This document shows, in pieces, positions 14,215 through 22,041 of a stretch of DNA of 23,782 nucleotides. The notes under the pieces are model-generated. The model was not told the origin of the DNA and made no database searches. It was given only the letters and a program-made list of their open reading frames with translations. Position 1 is the first letter of the stretch. The number at the start of each line of letters is the position of its first letter. A program made the position numbers and the translations under genes. Source of the DNA: Giesbergeria sp. (GTDB lineage Bacteria; Pseudomonadota; Gammaproteobacteria; Burkholderiales; Burkholderiaceae_C); contig JAGNUJ010000006.1 of NCBI GenBank assembly GCA_017987055.1, positions 1,483 through 25,264 on the forward strand, given 5' to 3'.

Positions 14215-16446
14215 ATGCCCCTGCTACCAGACACTTTAGGACGGCCACCGTCCGGTGCATCGTCCGACGCCTCTCTCGAACGCACTTTACGCGAGCAGCA
14301 AGCGCTGCTCGATAACGCTGGCGTGGGCATTGTTTTTTTGCGCCAACGCATGGTGGTGCGCTGCAATCAGCGCTATGCCGAGATTTTTGGCTATGACAAG
14401 CACGAACAGCTGGTGGGTGTCAACAGTGACACCTTGCACCCCAATCGCGCCGCTTTTAGAGCACTGGGGCGCGCTGCCTATCCAGTGCTCACCGCTGGTC
14501 AGACCTACCGCGAAGACCGTTTGATGCGCCGGCGCTGCGGCACCCTGTTTTGGGGTCGATTGACGGGCAGCTTACTCAACCCCAAAGACACCAGCGAAGG
14601 CTCGATTTGGATCGTTGACGACATCAACGAGCAGCGCCGTGCGCAAGAAGCGCTAGATGCCGCTGTCTGGGAAAAGCAAGTGCTGTTTGACCATGCAATG
14701 GTCGGCATCGTCTTCTTGCGCGATCGCCACCTGACGCGCTGCAACCGCCACTTTGAGCTCATGCTGGGCTATGAAGCGGGCGAACTGCAAGGCAGCTCCT
14801 CACGGATTTGGTATGCCAACGAAGCCGATTGGGAAAGTGTCGGCGAACGCAGCCGCGGCCCGCTGTCGCAAGGGCAGGCCTTTGCTGACGAAATCAAACT
14901 CTGCAAAAAAGACGGCTCTATCGTGGTCTGCGACGTGCGCAGCAAGGCGATTGACCCAGCCCAGCCGCACAAGGGCAGCGTCTGGATCACCATGGACATC
15001 ACCGAGCGACAAGAGGCACAGGCCGCCTTGCAGCGCATGCACCACGAGCTCGAAAGCGTGGTGCAGCAGCGCACCCATGAGTTGAGCGAAACGGTCAAAA
15101 ATCTGCACCAAGAAATCAAAAACCGCCGCCAAGACCAAGAGCGCATCCACTGGTTGGCCTATTACGACGCTCTGACCGGCCTGCCCAACCGCACTTTGCT
15201 GGCCGAGCGCAGCCGCCAAGCGATTGAAATGGCGCAAAAAAATTACAGCCCGTTGGCGGTCATTTTTTTGGATTTAGACCACTTCAAGCACATTAACGAC
15301 TCGCTGGGTCACAGCGTGGGCGATGCGCTGTTGGTTGCAATTGCCAAACGCCTGCGCGCACTGGTGCGCGAGAACGACACCGTCTGCCGACTGGGCGGAG
15401 ACGAATTTATTTTGCTACTGCCCGGTGCCAACGCCCAAGGCGCTGAACGTGTCGCCAACAAGCTACTGGAGGCCTCGCGCAAGCCCTACCAAATTGACAC
15501 GCACGAGCTGACCATGGCACCGTCGATGGGCATTGCGTTGTTCCCAGACGATGGCAACGACTTTGACACCCTGAGCCAGTGCGCCGATGTGGCGATGTAC
15601 CGCTCCAAGCTGGACGGACGCAACACCTACCGCTTTTTTACGCCGCAAATGCAGGCCGACTCATTGCGGGCGCTGGTGCTGGAAAACGCCCTGCGCCGCG
15701 CCTTAGAACGCGGGCAGTTTTCACTGGTTTACCAGCCGCAATTCAGCATGGCCAGCGGTGCCATTCGCAGCGTTGAAGCTTTGCTGCGCTGGCATCACCC
15801 AGAGCTGGGTCATATCTCGCCGGCGGAGTTCATCCCGATTGCCGAAGATTGCGGCCAAATTTTGCCGATTGGCGAGTGGGTGCTGCGCACTGCGCTAACG
15901 CAACTGAAAAACTGGCGTGCGCAGGGTTTGGTGCTCGATACCGTAGCGGTCAACCTGTCGGCAGTGCAGTTTCGCCAGCCCCAGCTGCCCGAGCTGATCA
16001 CAAAAATTTTGCAAGACGTTGGCTTAGCACCAAACTCGCTGGAGCTGGAGCTGACCGAGGGCGTGGCAGTGGACGATCCGCGCGCGGCCATCGTGACGAT
16101 GGACCAGCTGCACGCCTGCGGGGTGCGCTTGGCGATGGATGACTTTGGCACCGGTTACTCATCGCTGAGCCAGCTCAAACGCTTTCCGCTCTACAAACTC
16201 AAAATCGACCAATCCTTTGTGCGCGACTTGGGTGAAGATGCCAGCGACCGCGCCATCGTCAGCGCCATCATCCGCATGGCCCAAGCAATGGGGCTGCACA
16301 CCACCGCAGAAGGCGTGGAGACGCAGGAGCAAATGAATTTTCTGCATGAGCAAGGCTGCGCCGATGTGCAGGGCTACTTTTGCGGCCGCCCCATGGCACC
16401 TGAAAAAATGCAAGCGCTGCTAGCCAATCAAAAGATATCAAACTAA
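14215..16446 (+). CDS. PAS-PAS-GGDEF-EAL cyclic-di-GMP synthase/phosphodiesterase
   Basis: A 743-residue soluble signalling protein with no membrane segment. Two PAS sensor domains (about 25-145 and 152-270) each start with a similar FLRxR segment (VGIVFLRQR and VGIVFLRDR) and end with a PAC-like strand. A coiled linker (about 270-310) leads to a diguanylate cyclase domain (about 310-475) with intact GGDEF (394-398), the metal-binding DLDHFKHINDSLGH, and the inhibitory RxxD site (Arg385-Asp388) five residues before GGDEF. The phosphodiesterase domain (about 490-740) has EALLRW (521-526), ELTE (612-615), MDDFGTGYSSL (641-651), KIDQSFV (663-669) and AEGVET (698-703). Both halves look active, so it may switch between making and breaking c-di-GMP. 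The PAS ligand is unknown. An AGAGCAG/CTGCTCT inverted repeat (14169-14190) lies in the leader. Confidence 0.93.
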   Translation: MPLLPDTLGRPPSGASSDASLERTLREQQALLDNAGVGIVFLRQRMVVRCNQRYAEIFGYDKHEQLVGVNSDTLHPNRAAFRALGRAAYPVLTAGQTYREDRLMRRRCGTLFWGRLTGSLLNPKDTSEGSIWIVDDINEQRRAQEALDAAVWEKQVLFDHAMVGIVFLRDRHLTRCNRHFELMLGYEAGELQGSSSRIWYANEADWESVGERSRGPLSQGQAFADEIKLCKKDGSIVVCDVRSKAIDPAQPHKGSVWITMDITERQEAQAALQRMHHELESVVQQRTHELSETVKNLHQEIKNRRQDQERIHWLAYYDALTGLPNRTLLAERSRQAIEMAQKNYSPLAVIFLDLDHFKHINDSLGHSVGDALLVAIAKRLRALVRENDTVCRLGGDEFILLLPGANAQGAERVANKLLEASRKPYQIDTHELTMAPSMGIALFPDDGNDFDTLSQCADVAMYRSKLDGRNTYRFFTPQMQADSLRALVLENALRRALERGQFSLVYQPQFSMASGAIRSVEALLRWHHPELGHISPAEFIPIAEDCGQILPIGEWVLRTALTQLKNWRAQGLVLDTVAVNLSAVQFRQPQLPELITKILQDVGLAPNSLELELTEGVAVDDPRAAIVTMDQLHACGVRLAMDDFGTGYSSLSQLKRFPLYKLKIDQSFVRDLGEDASDRAIVSAIIRMAQAMGLHTTAEGVETQEQMNFLHEQGCADVQGYFCGRPMAPEKMQALLANQKISN

Positions 16447-16450
16447 AACT

Positions 16451-16486
16451 GCCTTTAAGCCTTATGAATCGGGCGGTTTAAGCTAT
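16451..16486 (-). repeat. Dispersed repeat, TTAAACCGC variant, copy between convergent genes
   Basis: Between the GGDEF-EAL stop and the glmM stop. On the minus strand it reads ATAGCTTAAACCGC followed by CCGATTCATAAGGC and a GGC end. It has the same 36-base length as the core of copy 1 (23 of 36 identical, no gaps) and shares GCGGTTTAAGCTAT exactly with the copy at 4859-4872. Its place between two convergent stop codons would suit a 3' end structure, but pairing is imperfect. Confidence 0.6.
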
Positions 16487-16500
16487 CTATTTTGCGTCAA

Positions 16501-17835
16501 TTACCCCTGCTGAGCTGCGCTGGCTAAACGCTGGGCGCAGGCGTGGGCTTGGGCCGAATCACGTGCTTCGACCATCACCCTCAGTAGTGGCTCAGTGCCG
16601 CTGGCGCGCACCAGTACACGGCCGTTGTCGCCCAACTCGCGCTCAACCTGCGCGGTCTCTTCGGCCAGCAGGCGGTTGGTTTTCCAATCCTGCCCCGGCT
16701 GCAAGCGCACGTTGAGCAGCACCTGCGGAAACAGTACCAACTCGGCCAGCGCCTGCGCCAGCGTTTGGTTTTGGCGAATACAGGTCTGCAGTACCTGCAG
16801 CGCACTGACCAAGCCGTCGCCGGTGGTGTGTTTGTCCAGCACCAACAGGTGGCCAGAGCCCTCGCCACCCAACACCCAGTGCTGGCGCGCCAGCTCTTCG
16901 AGCACATAGCGGTCGCCCACTTTGCTGCGCACAAACTTCACGCCGCGCGATTGCAGCGCCACTTGCACCGCCATATTCGTCATCAAGGTACCGACAACGC
17001 CGGGCACGTGCTCATCGCGCGCCATGCGCTCGCGGGCGATCAGGTACAGCAGCTCGTCACCGTTGTACAGACGACCCGCGCCATCGACTACTTGCAAGCG
17101 ATCAGCATCGCCGTCTAGCGCAATGCCGAAATCGGCTTTTTCTTGCAGCACCGCCGCCACCAGCGCCTCAGGGTGCGTCGCGCCGACGTGGTGGTTGATG
17201 TTGGTGCCATCGGGCGAGCAACCAATGGCAATCACCTCAGCGCCCAGCTCGTGGAACACCTTGGGCGCGATGTGGTAGGCCGCGCCGTGGGCTGCATCGA
17301 CGACAATTTTTACGCCCTTGAGCGTCAAATCATTGTCAAAGGTGCTTTTGCAAAACTCGATGTAGCGACCGGCAGCATCGTCCAAGCGGCGGGTTTTGCC
17401 CAGCGAGGCCGAATCAGCCCAAATCGGCGGCTCATCCAAGGCTGCCTCGACCGCCAGCTCCCACGCATCGGACAGCTTGGAGCCTTGGGCGCTGAAGAAT
17501 TTGATGCCGTTGTCAGGATAGGGGTTGTGGCTGGCACTGATCACCACGCCCAAGCTGGCGCGCTGCGCCCGGGTCAAATAGGCCACGCCCGGCGTGGGCA
17601 GTGGTCCTAGCAGCAGCACATCAACGCCGGCGGAATTAAAGCCTGATTCGAGTGCGCTCTCCAACATATAGCCAGAAATACGCGTGTCCTTGCCAATCAG
17701 CACCAGCGGGCGCTCTTCGGTGCGTTTGAGTACGCGCCCCACAGCGTGGGCCAAGCGCAGCACAAAATCCGGCGTAATCGGTGCCTGACCGACGGTGCCA
17801 CGGATGCCATCGGTACCAAAATATTTACGGGTCAT
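16501..17835 (-). CDS. glmM: Phosphoglucosamine mutase
   Basis: A 444-residue enzyme that turns glucosamine 6-phosphate into glucosamine 1-phosphate for UDP-GlcNAc, peptidoglycan and lipopolysaccharide. The beginning [13 protein letters not shown] is standard. The phosphoserine lies in [17 protein letters not shown] (Ser102). The metal loop DGDADR is at 241-246, the sugar-binding GGEGSGH at 323-329, and the phosphate-binding [10 protein letters not shown] at 410-419. All key residues are intact and the length is normal. It lies 39 bases after folP on the same strand, the common folP-glmM order, with no strong Shine-Dalgarno visible. Downstream it converges with the GGDEF-EAL gene rather than leading to pst or ppk genes. 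Confidence 0.97.
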   Translation of the reverse strand: MTRKYFGTDGIRGTVGQAPITPDFVLRLAHAVGRVLKRTEERPLVLIGKDTRISGYMLESALESGFNSAGVDVLLLGPLPTPGVAYLTRAQRASLGVVISASHNPYPDNGIKFFSAQGSKLSDAWELAVEAALDEPPIWADSASLGKTRRLDDAAGRYIEFCKSTFDNDLTLKGVKIVVDAAHGAAYHIAPKVFHELGAEVIAIGCSPDGTNINHHVGATHPEALVAAVLQEKADFGIALDGDADRLQVVDGAGRLYNGDELLYLIARERMARDEHVPGVVGTLMTNMAVQVALQSRGVKFVRSKVGDRYVLEELARQHWVLGGEGSGHLLVLDKHTTGDGLVSALQVLQTCIRQNQTLAQALAELVLFPQVLLNVRLQPGQDWKTNRLLAEETAQVERELGDNGRVLVRASGTEPLLRVMVEARDSAQAHACAQRLASAAQQG

Positions 17836-17874
17836 GGAATTGAGGGTGCGCAGGGCTTGATTGCTATGGATTTT

Positions 17875-18729
17875 CTAGTTTATCGCAGCATCTGCCGCCA
17901 CCGTCTTGCGCCACACCGCCAGTGCCTGCACCGTAGCGCGTACGTCGTGTACACGCAGCACGCTGGCACCGCGCTCGGCGGCCAGCACCGCAGCGACCAC
18001 GCTGGGCAGCAAACGCTCGCCGACCTCCAGCCCAGTCACAACCCCCAGCGACGATTTACGCGACCAACCCGCCAGTAGCGGATAGCCCAACGCCAGCAGT
18101 TCACGCTGACGGGCTAACAAAGCAAAGTTTTGCTCGACAGTTTTGCCAAAACCAATGCCCGGATCGATCATTATTCGGGTCTTTTTGACCTCTAGCTCAA
18201 TCAATACGTGCGCTTGCAGCTCTAAAAATGAGAGCACCTGCGGCAGCGCATCACCCGCCATCGGCATGGTTTGCATGGTTTGCGGGTTGCCGTGCATGTG
18301 CATGAGGCAGACACCGCAGCGCGCATGCTGCGCTACCACCTGCGCCGCGCCCGGCTGGCGCAAGGCCCAGATGTCGTTAATGATGTCGGCACCCGCGTCC
18401 AGCACGGCTTGCATCACTTCGGGCTTGTAGGTATCGACCGATACCGGTACACCCAGAGTCACCGCGCCACGTACGATGGGTAGCACGCGCGCCAGCTCTT
18501 CTTGCAACGGCACGCGCGGACTGCCGGGGCGGGTCGATTCGCCGCCGATATCTAGGATGTCAGCGCCCTCTTGCAGCAACTGCTCGCAGTGGTGCAGGGC
18601 AGCAGCGGCCGAAAAATGCTGGCCGCCATCCGAAAACGAATCGGGCGTCGCGTTGACAATGCCCATGACGAGCGGGTGTTGCAAGTCCAGCAAGAAACGG
18701 CTGGTTTGCCAAAACATAGGCGTATTCAT
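17875..18729 (-). CDS. folP: Dihydropteroate synthase
   Basis: A 284-residue enzyme that joins p-aminobenzoate to the pterin pyrophosphate in folate synthesis. I start at ATG 18729 (MNTPMFWQTSRF) because further upstream the frame runs through a terminator hairpin; ATG 18717 is an alternative. No Shine-Dalgarno is evident. Motifs are MGIVNATPDSFSDGG (22-36), ADILDIGGESTRPGS (56-70), VSVDTYKPEV (97-105), MHMHGNPQTMQ (143-153), MIDPGIGFGK (187-196), AGWSRKSSLG (220-229) and LRVHDV (258-263), all matching an active enzyme. Residues about 166-185, just before MIDPGIGFGK, are encoded by a copy of the dispersed repeat (18177-18234). The helix is predicted to be retained but its sequence is unusual for the family. 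Confidence 0.95.
   Translation of the reverse strand: MNTPMFWQTSRFLLDLQHPLVMGIVNATPDSFSDGGQHFSAAAALHHCEQLLQEGADILDIGGESTRPGSPRVPLQEELARVLPIVRGAVTLGVPVSVDTYKPEVMQAVLDAGADIINDIWALRQPGAAQVVAQHARCGVCLMHMHGNPQTMQTMPMAGDALPQVLSFLELQAHVLIELEVKKTRIMIDPGIGFGKTVEQNFALLARQRELLALGYPLLAGWSRKSSLGVVTGLEVGERLLPSVVAAVLAAERGASVLRVHDVRATVQALAVWRKTVAADAAIN
18177..18234 (-). repeat. Dispersed repeat copy inside the folP coding sequence
   Basis: Aligns without gaps to the thiS-thiG copy (466-523): about 40 of 58 bases identical, and 39 of the first 50. Shared blocks include CTTTTTG, CCTCTAGC and AATACGTGCGCT. On the minus strand, which is also the folP coding strand, the core reads GAGCTGCAAGCGCACGTATT. It is read as folP residues 166-185 (LSFLELQ...EVKKTR) with the frame kept. 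Confidence 0.75.
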
Positions 18730-18739
18730 AGAACGACGT

Positions 18740-18765
18740 AAAAAAACGGGGACTCTGCCCCGTTT
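18740..18765 (-). terminator. Intrinsic terminator after ftsH, directly before folP
   Basis: On the minus strand AAACGGGG (complement of 18758-18765) pairs with CCCCGTTT (complement of 18744-18751), 8 bp with a 6-base loop, and is followed by a run of seven T (18746-18740). It lies 36 bases past the ftsH stop and its T run ends 10 bases before the folP ATG. Confidence 0.85.
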
Positions 18766-18801
18766 GGTGATGATGGCCAAGTGCCATCTTGGCCTGCACT
18801 T

Positions 18802-20745
18802 TTAGATGCTGGTCACTACCGGCTCTTTCGGCGGCTCAGCCGCTGGCGGCACCGTAACCGCTGGCGTGCCACCGCTGGGGTGATCGCCACCGGACGGAGG
18901 CGTGCGCGGTGTCCAGTCTTTGGGCGGACGCGGCTCTTTGCCAGCCATGATGTCGTCGAGCTGGTCAGCGTCGATAGTCTCCCACTCCAATAGCGCTTTG
19001 GCCATGGCGTGCATTTTGTCGCTATTGTCTTCAATCAACTTGCGCGCCAGCGCGTATTGCGTGTCAATGATTTTGCGCACTTCATCGTCCACTTTTTGCA
19101 TGGTGGACTCGCTCATGGTAGTGGTCTTAGTAACAGAGCGCCCCAAAAACACTTCACCTTCGTTTTCGGCATACACCATCGGGCCGAGCGCGTCGGTCAT
19201 GCCGTAGCGCGTCACCATGTCACGCGCTATTGAGGTGGCGCGCTCAAAGTCGTTACTGGCACCGGTGGTCATTTGGTGCATGAAAACTTCTTCGGCAATG
19301 CGGCCACCAAACAGCATGCTGATTTGGTTGAGCATGAATTCTTTGTCGTAGCTGTAGCGGTCTTGCGAGGGCAGGCTCATCGTCACGCCCAGCGCACGGC
19401 CGCGCGGGATGATGGTGACTTTGTGGACAGGGTCGCACTTGGGCAGCAGCTTGCCAATCAGCGCGTGGCCAGACTCGTGGTAGGCGGTGTTGCGACGCTC
19501 TTCCTCGGGCATGACCATGCTTTTGCGCTCGGGGCCCATCAAAATTTTGTCTTTGGCTTTTTCAAAGTCTTGCATCTCGACGGTGCGCGCATTGCGCCGC
19601 GCCGCCATCAAAGCCGCTTCGTTGCACAGGTTGGCCAAGTCGGCACCCGACATACCGGGGGTACCACGGGCAATCACGCCGGGGTTGACGTCTTGGTTGA
19701 CCGGAATTTTGCGCATATGCACGGTCAAAATTTGCTCGCGGCCACGAATATCAGGCAGCGTGACGTACACCTGGCGGTCAAAACGACCAGGGCGTAGCAA
19801 AGCTGCATCCAAGATGTCCGGGCGGTTGGTTGCTGCCACCACAATGACGCCGAGGTTGGTTTCAAAACCGTCCATCTCCACCAGCATCTGGTTGAGCGTT
19901 TGCTCGCGTTCATCGTTACCGCCGCCGACACCAGCGCCGCGCTGGCGACCGACGGCGTCGATTTCGTCAATAAAGATGATGCACGGGGCGTTCTTTTTGG
20001 CGTTTTCGAACATGTCACGCACGCGGGCAGCGCCCACGCCGACAAACATTTCAACAAAGTCAGAACCTGAAATCGAGAAGAACGGCACCTTGGCTTCGCC
20101 AGCAATCGACTTAGCCAACAGCGTTTTACCGGTACCGGGGGGGCCCACCAGCAGCAAGCCGCGCGGAATACGACCGCCGAGTTTTTGGAATTTGCTCGGG
20201 TCTTTCAAGAAATCGACTACTTCGCGGACTTCTTCTTTGGCCTCATCGCAACCGGCCACATCGGCAAAGGTCACGGTGTTGTTGGCCTCGTCCATCATGC
20301 GCGCCTTGCTTTTGCCGAAGCTAAAAGCGCCACCTTTGCCACCGCCTTGCATTTGGCGCATGAAGTAGACCCAGACGCCAATCAACAGCAGCATCGGCCC
20401 CCAGCTGACCAGCAGCGTCATCAGCAGCGAGCCCTCTTCGCGGGGCTTGACGTCAAATTTGACATTGTTGTTGATCAAGTCACCCACCAAACCTCGGTCG
20501 AGGTAGGTAGCGGTGGTACGAATGCGGCGATCGTCGTTGGTGAGCGCAACAATTTCGCTACCACCAGCGCCCTCTTGGATGATGGCGCTTTTAATACGGT
20601 TGCTGCGCACATCGTCCAAAAATTCGGAGTAACCAACGTGGCTGGCAGGCCCGCCGGTACGCGTGTCAAATTGTTTGAACACGGTGAACAGCACCATGGC
20701 GATGACCAGCCACACGGCTATTTTTGAAAACCACTGATTATTCAA
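18802..20745 (-). CDS. ftsH: ATP-dependent zinc metalloprotease FtsH
   Basis: A 647-residue membrane AAA+ protease that degrades unfolded membrane proteins and short-lived regulators. I start at TTG 20745 (reads [13 protein letters not shown]), because GGAG stands about eight bases before it and family members begin this way; the frame is open to 20856 but that part is unlike FtsH. The product has membrane helix 1 (about 8-24), a periplasmic domain, helix 2 (about 107-129), Walker A GPPGTGKT (201-208), the pore loop MFVGVGA (233-239), Walker B IIFIDE (256-261), the second-region-of-homology [22 protein letters not shown], and the zinc site HESGH (423-427). The C-terminus is Pro/Gly-rich. A likely promoter and a two-tier hairpin lie upstream, and a terminator lies downstream. 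Confidence 0.98.
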   Translation of the reverse strand: MNNQWFSKIAVWLVIAMVLFTVFKQFDTRTGGPASHVGYSEFLDDVRSNRIKSAIIQEGAGGSEIVALTNDDRRIRTTATYLDRGLVGDLINNNVKFDVKPREEGSLLMTLLVSWGPMLLLIGVWVYFMRQMQGGGKGGAFSFGKSKARMMDEANNTVTFADVAGCDEAKEEVREVVDFLKDPSKFQKLGGRIPRGLLLVGPPGTGKTLLAKSIAGEAKVPFFSISGSDFVEMFVGVGAARVRDMFENAKKNAPCIIFIDEIDAVGRQRGAGVGGGNDEREQTLNQMLVEMDGFETNLGVIVVAATNRPDILDAALLRPGRFDRQVYVTLPDIRGREQILTVHMRKIPVNQDVNPGVIARGTPGMSGADLANLCNEAALMAARRNARTVEMQDFEKAKDKILMGPERKSMVMPEEERRNTAYHESGHALIGKLLPKCDPVHKVTIIPRGRALGVTMSLPSQDRYSYDKEFMLNQISMLFGGRIAEEVFMHQMTTGASNDFERATSIARDMVTRYGMTDALGPMVYAENEGEVFLGRSVTKTTTMSESTMQKVDDEVRKIIDTQYALARKLIEDNSDKMHAMAKALLEWETIDADQLDDIMAGKEPRPPKDWTPRTPPSGGDHPSGGTPAVTVPPAAEPPKEPVVTSI

Positions 20746-20781
20746 GCGGGACTCCAGAGTCAGAAGCGAAAAAAGACACGA

Positions 20782-20811
20782 TTTATATAACTGCGATTTT
20801 AGACTTTTCAA
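20782..20811 (-). promoter_or_regulatory. Candidate sigma-70-type promoter of ftsH
   Basis: On the minus strand TTGAAA (complement of 20806-20811) and TATAAA (complement of 20782-20787) are 18 bases apart; TATATA two bases earlier would give 16. The stretch is much more A/T-rich than its surroundings and ends 36 bases before the TTG start of ftsH. The call rests on sequence appearance only, and a heat-shock promoter is not excluded. Confidence 0.45.
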
Positions 20812-20822
20812 TTGACGGGCTT

Positions 20823-20867
20823 TAGCAAAGTCCCCGGTCAGCCATAGGCTGTACACGGACTTTGCTA
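20823..20867 (-). promoter_or_regulatory. Two-tier hairpin between rlmE and ftsH
   Basis: TAGCAAAGTCC (20823-20833) and GGACTTTGCTA (20857-20867) are an exact 11-bp inverted repeat. Inside, after a symmetric 5/5-base internal loop, CAGCC (20839-20843) pairs with GGCTG (20847-20851) around the 3-base loop ATA. The structure begins 4 bases after the rlmE stop codon and ends about 11 bases ahead of the candidate ftsH -35 box. No T run follows on either strand, so a plain intrinsic terminator is doubtful. It may protect or process the rlmE mRNA end, or bind a protein. Confidence 0.6.
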
Positions 20868-20871
20868 GCCA

Positions 20872-21534
20872 TCAGCTGAGCGCCTTGAGGCCGATACCGA
20901 CCAAAAAGGTTTCAGCTGATTTATCGCGCGAGGCTTTGGGCTTAACCGCCTTGACTGCGCGAAAAGTGTTTCTAAATAACCGAACTAACGGGTCGTAGGC
21001 TGCGCCGTGGAACAGTTTGACCACCAAAGCGCCTTCAGGCTTCATGTGCTGGCATGCAAAATCCACCGCCAACTCGACCAAATTTTCAATACGCGCCGCG
21101 TCTGTCGCACTATTGCCGGATAAATTGGGTGCCATATCGGACACCACACAGTCAGCTTGGCGGCCTTGCATAGCAGCCTCCAACTGCCGCAACACAGCCC
21201 CATCGCGAAAATCGCCTTGCAAGAACAACACGCTGTCAATCGGCTCCATTGCCAACAAATCCAAACCAATGATGCAGCCATTGAGCGTGCCAGAGGCTGC
21301 GCCCGTTGGTGACATTTTGCGGCGCAAATATTGGCTCCAAGCACCGGGTGTACAGCCCAAATCAACCACCAATTGACCAGGGCGAATCAGACCAAACTGC
21401 TCATCAATTTCCTTGAGTTTGTAGGCGGCGCGGGCGCGAAAACCTTCTTTTGTGGCCAATTTGACATAAGTGTCATTGACATGGTCATTGAGCCACGCCT
21501 TGTTCACCTTCTTACTTTGGGTTTTGACTTTCAT
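20872..21534 (-). CDS. rlmE: 23S rRNA 2'-O-methyltransferase RlmE (FtsJ/RrmJ)
   Basis: A 220-residue SAM-dependent enzyme that methylates the 2'-OH of U2552 in 23S rRNA late in 50S assembly. The Rossmann motif I is [14 protein letters not shown] (57-70), slightly off the usual LGAAPGGWSQ. The catalytic K-D-K-E set is intact: Lys39 in AAYKLKEID, Asp133 in [12 protein letters not shown], Lys173 in LVVKLFHG and Glu208 in [12 protein letters not shown] before the ATG supports the start. ftsH follows on the same strand. yhbY is divergent only 32 bases away, a conserved arrangement linking two ribosome-assembly genes. Confidence 0.96.
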   Translation of the reverse strand: MKVKTQSKKVNKAWLNDHVNDTYVKLATKEGFRARAAYKLKEIDEQFGLIRPGQLVVDLGCTPGAWSQYLRRKMSPTGAASGTLNGCIIGLDLLAMEPIDSVLFLQGDFRDGAVLRQLEAAMQGRQADCVVSDMAPNLSGNSATDAARIENLVELAVDFACQHMKPEGALVVKLFHGAAYDPLVRLFRNTFRAVKAVKPKASRDKSAETFLVGIGLKALS

Positions 21535-21566
21535 ATTTCTTTCTTCCTACCTCGATAATACGACCC

Positions 21567-22037
21567 ATGTCCCAAATTGAACTGACTCCGGCCGAGCGCC
21601 GGGAACAACGCGCCCAAGCCCACCACCTGAACCCTGTGGTCATGGTGGGAAGCGACGGCATTACCCCCAACGTGCGCAAAGAAATCGATGCTGCACTCAA
21701 CGCCCACGGCTTGATCAAAGTGCGCGTCTTCAGTGACGACCGCGCCGCGCGCGAGCTGATGTACCAAGAGCTGGCCGCCGACTTGGGCGCTGCGCCCATC
21801 CAACACATCGGCAAGCTGCTGGTGCTGTGGCGCCCCCAACCCGAAAAAGAACGCGCCGTCAACGAAGACCGCATGGCCGGCCCCAAAGACGTCAAGGTGA
21901 TGAAGTACAGCAAACGCGGCGGCCAGCGCCCCGAGATCAAAACCCTGCGCGTGCTGGGCAACCAGCGCCTGACCTCGGGCGGCCAGATCAAGCGCGCCAA
22001 GCCCAAGCAAGTTTCCGTCAAGAAACGCGCGCAATAA
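21567..22037 (+). CDS. yhbY: YhbY family RNA-binding protein (CRM domain)
   Basis: A 156-residue protein with a CRS1-YhbY domain in the first about 100 residues: LTPAERREQRAQAHHLNPVVMVGSDGITPNVRKEIDAALNAHGLIKVRV, later AAPIQHIGKLLVLWRP. E. coli YhbY has about 97 residues and associates with the 50S precursor. Here a basic tail (about 110-156, with KVMKYSKRGGQRPEIK and KRAKPKQVSVKKRAQ) is added, as is common in this order. It is divergent from rlmE. No Shine-Dalgarno is apparent in the short 32-base gap. A glycosyltransferase-like gene starts four bases after its stop. A role in large-subunit assembly is inferred from the family. Confidence 0.93.
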   Translation: MSQIELTPAERREQRAQAHHLNPVVMVGSDGITPNVRKEIDAALNAHGLIKVRVFSDDRAARELMYQELAADLGAAPIQHIGKLLVLWRPQPEKERAVNEDRMAGPKDVKVMKYSKRGGQRPEIKTLRVLGNQRLTSGGQIKRAKPKQVSVKKRAQ

Positions 22038-22041
22038 GGCA

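Noticed and set aside
16418..16446. GCGCTGCTAGCCAATCAAAAGATATC at the 3' end of the GGDEF-EAL gene could be a scrambled repeat.
   Set aside because: The order of bases differs from the family, and the codons LLANQ are ordinary for the end of an EAL domain.
17850..17875. CCATAGCAATCAAGC (minus strand) in the folP-glmM gap resembles the repeat.
   Set aside because: The only shared run is ATAGC; too short to assign.
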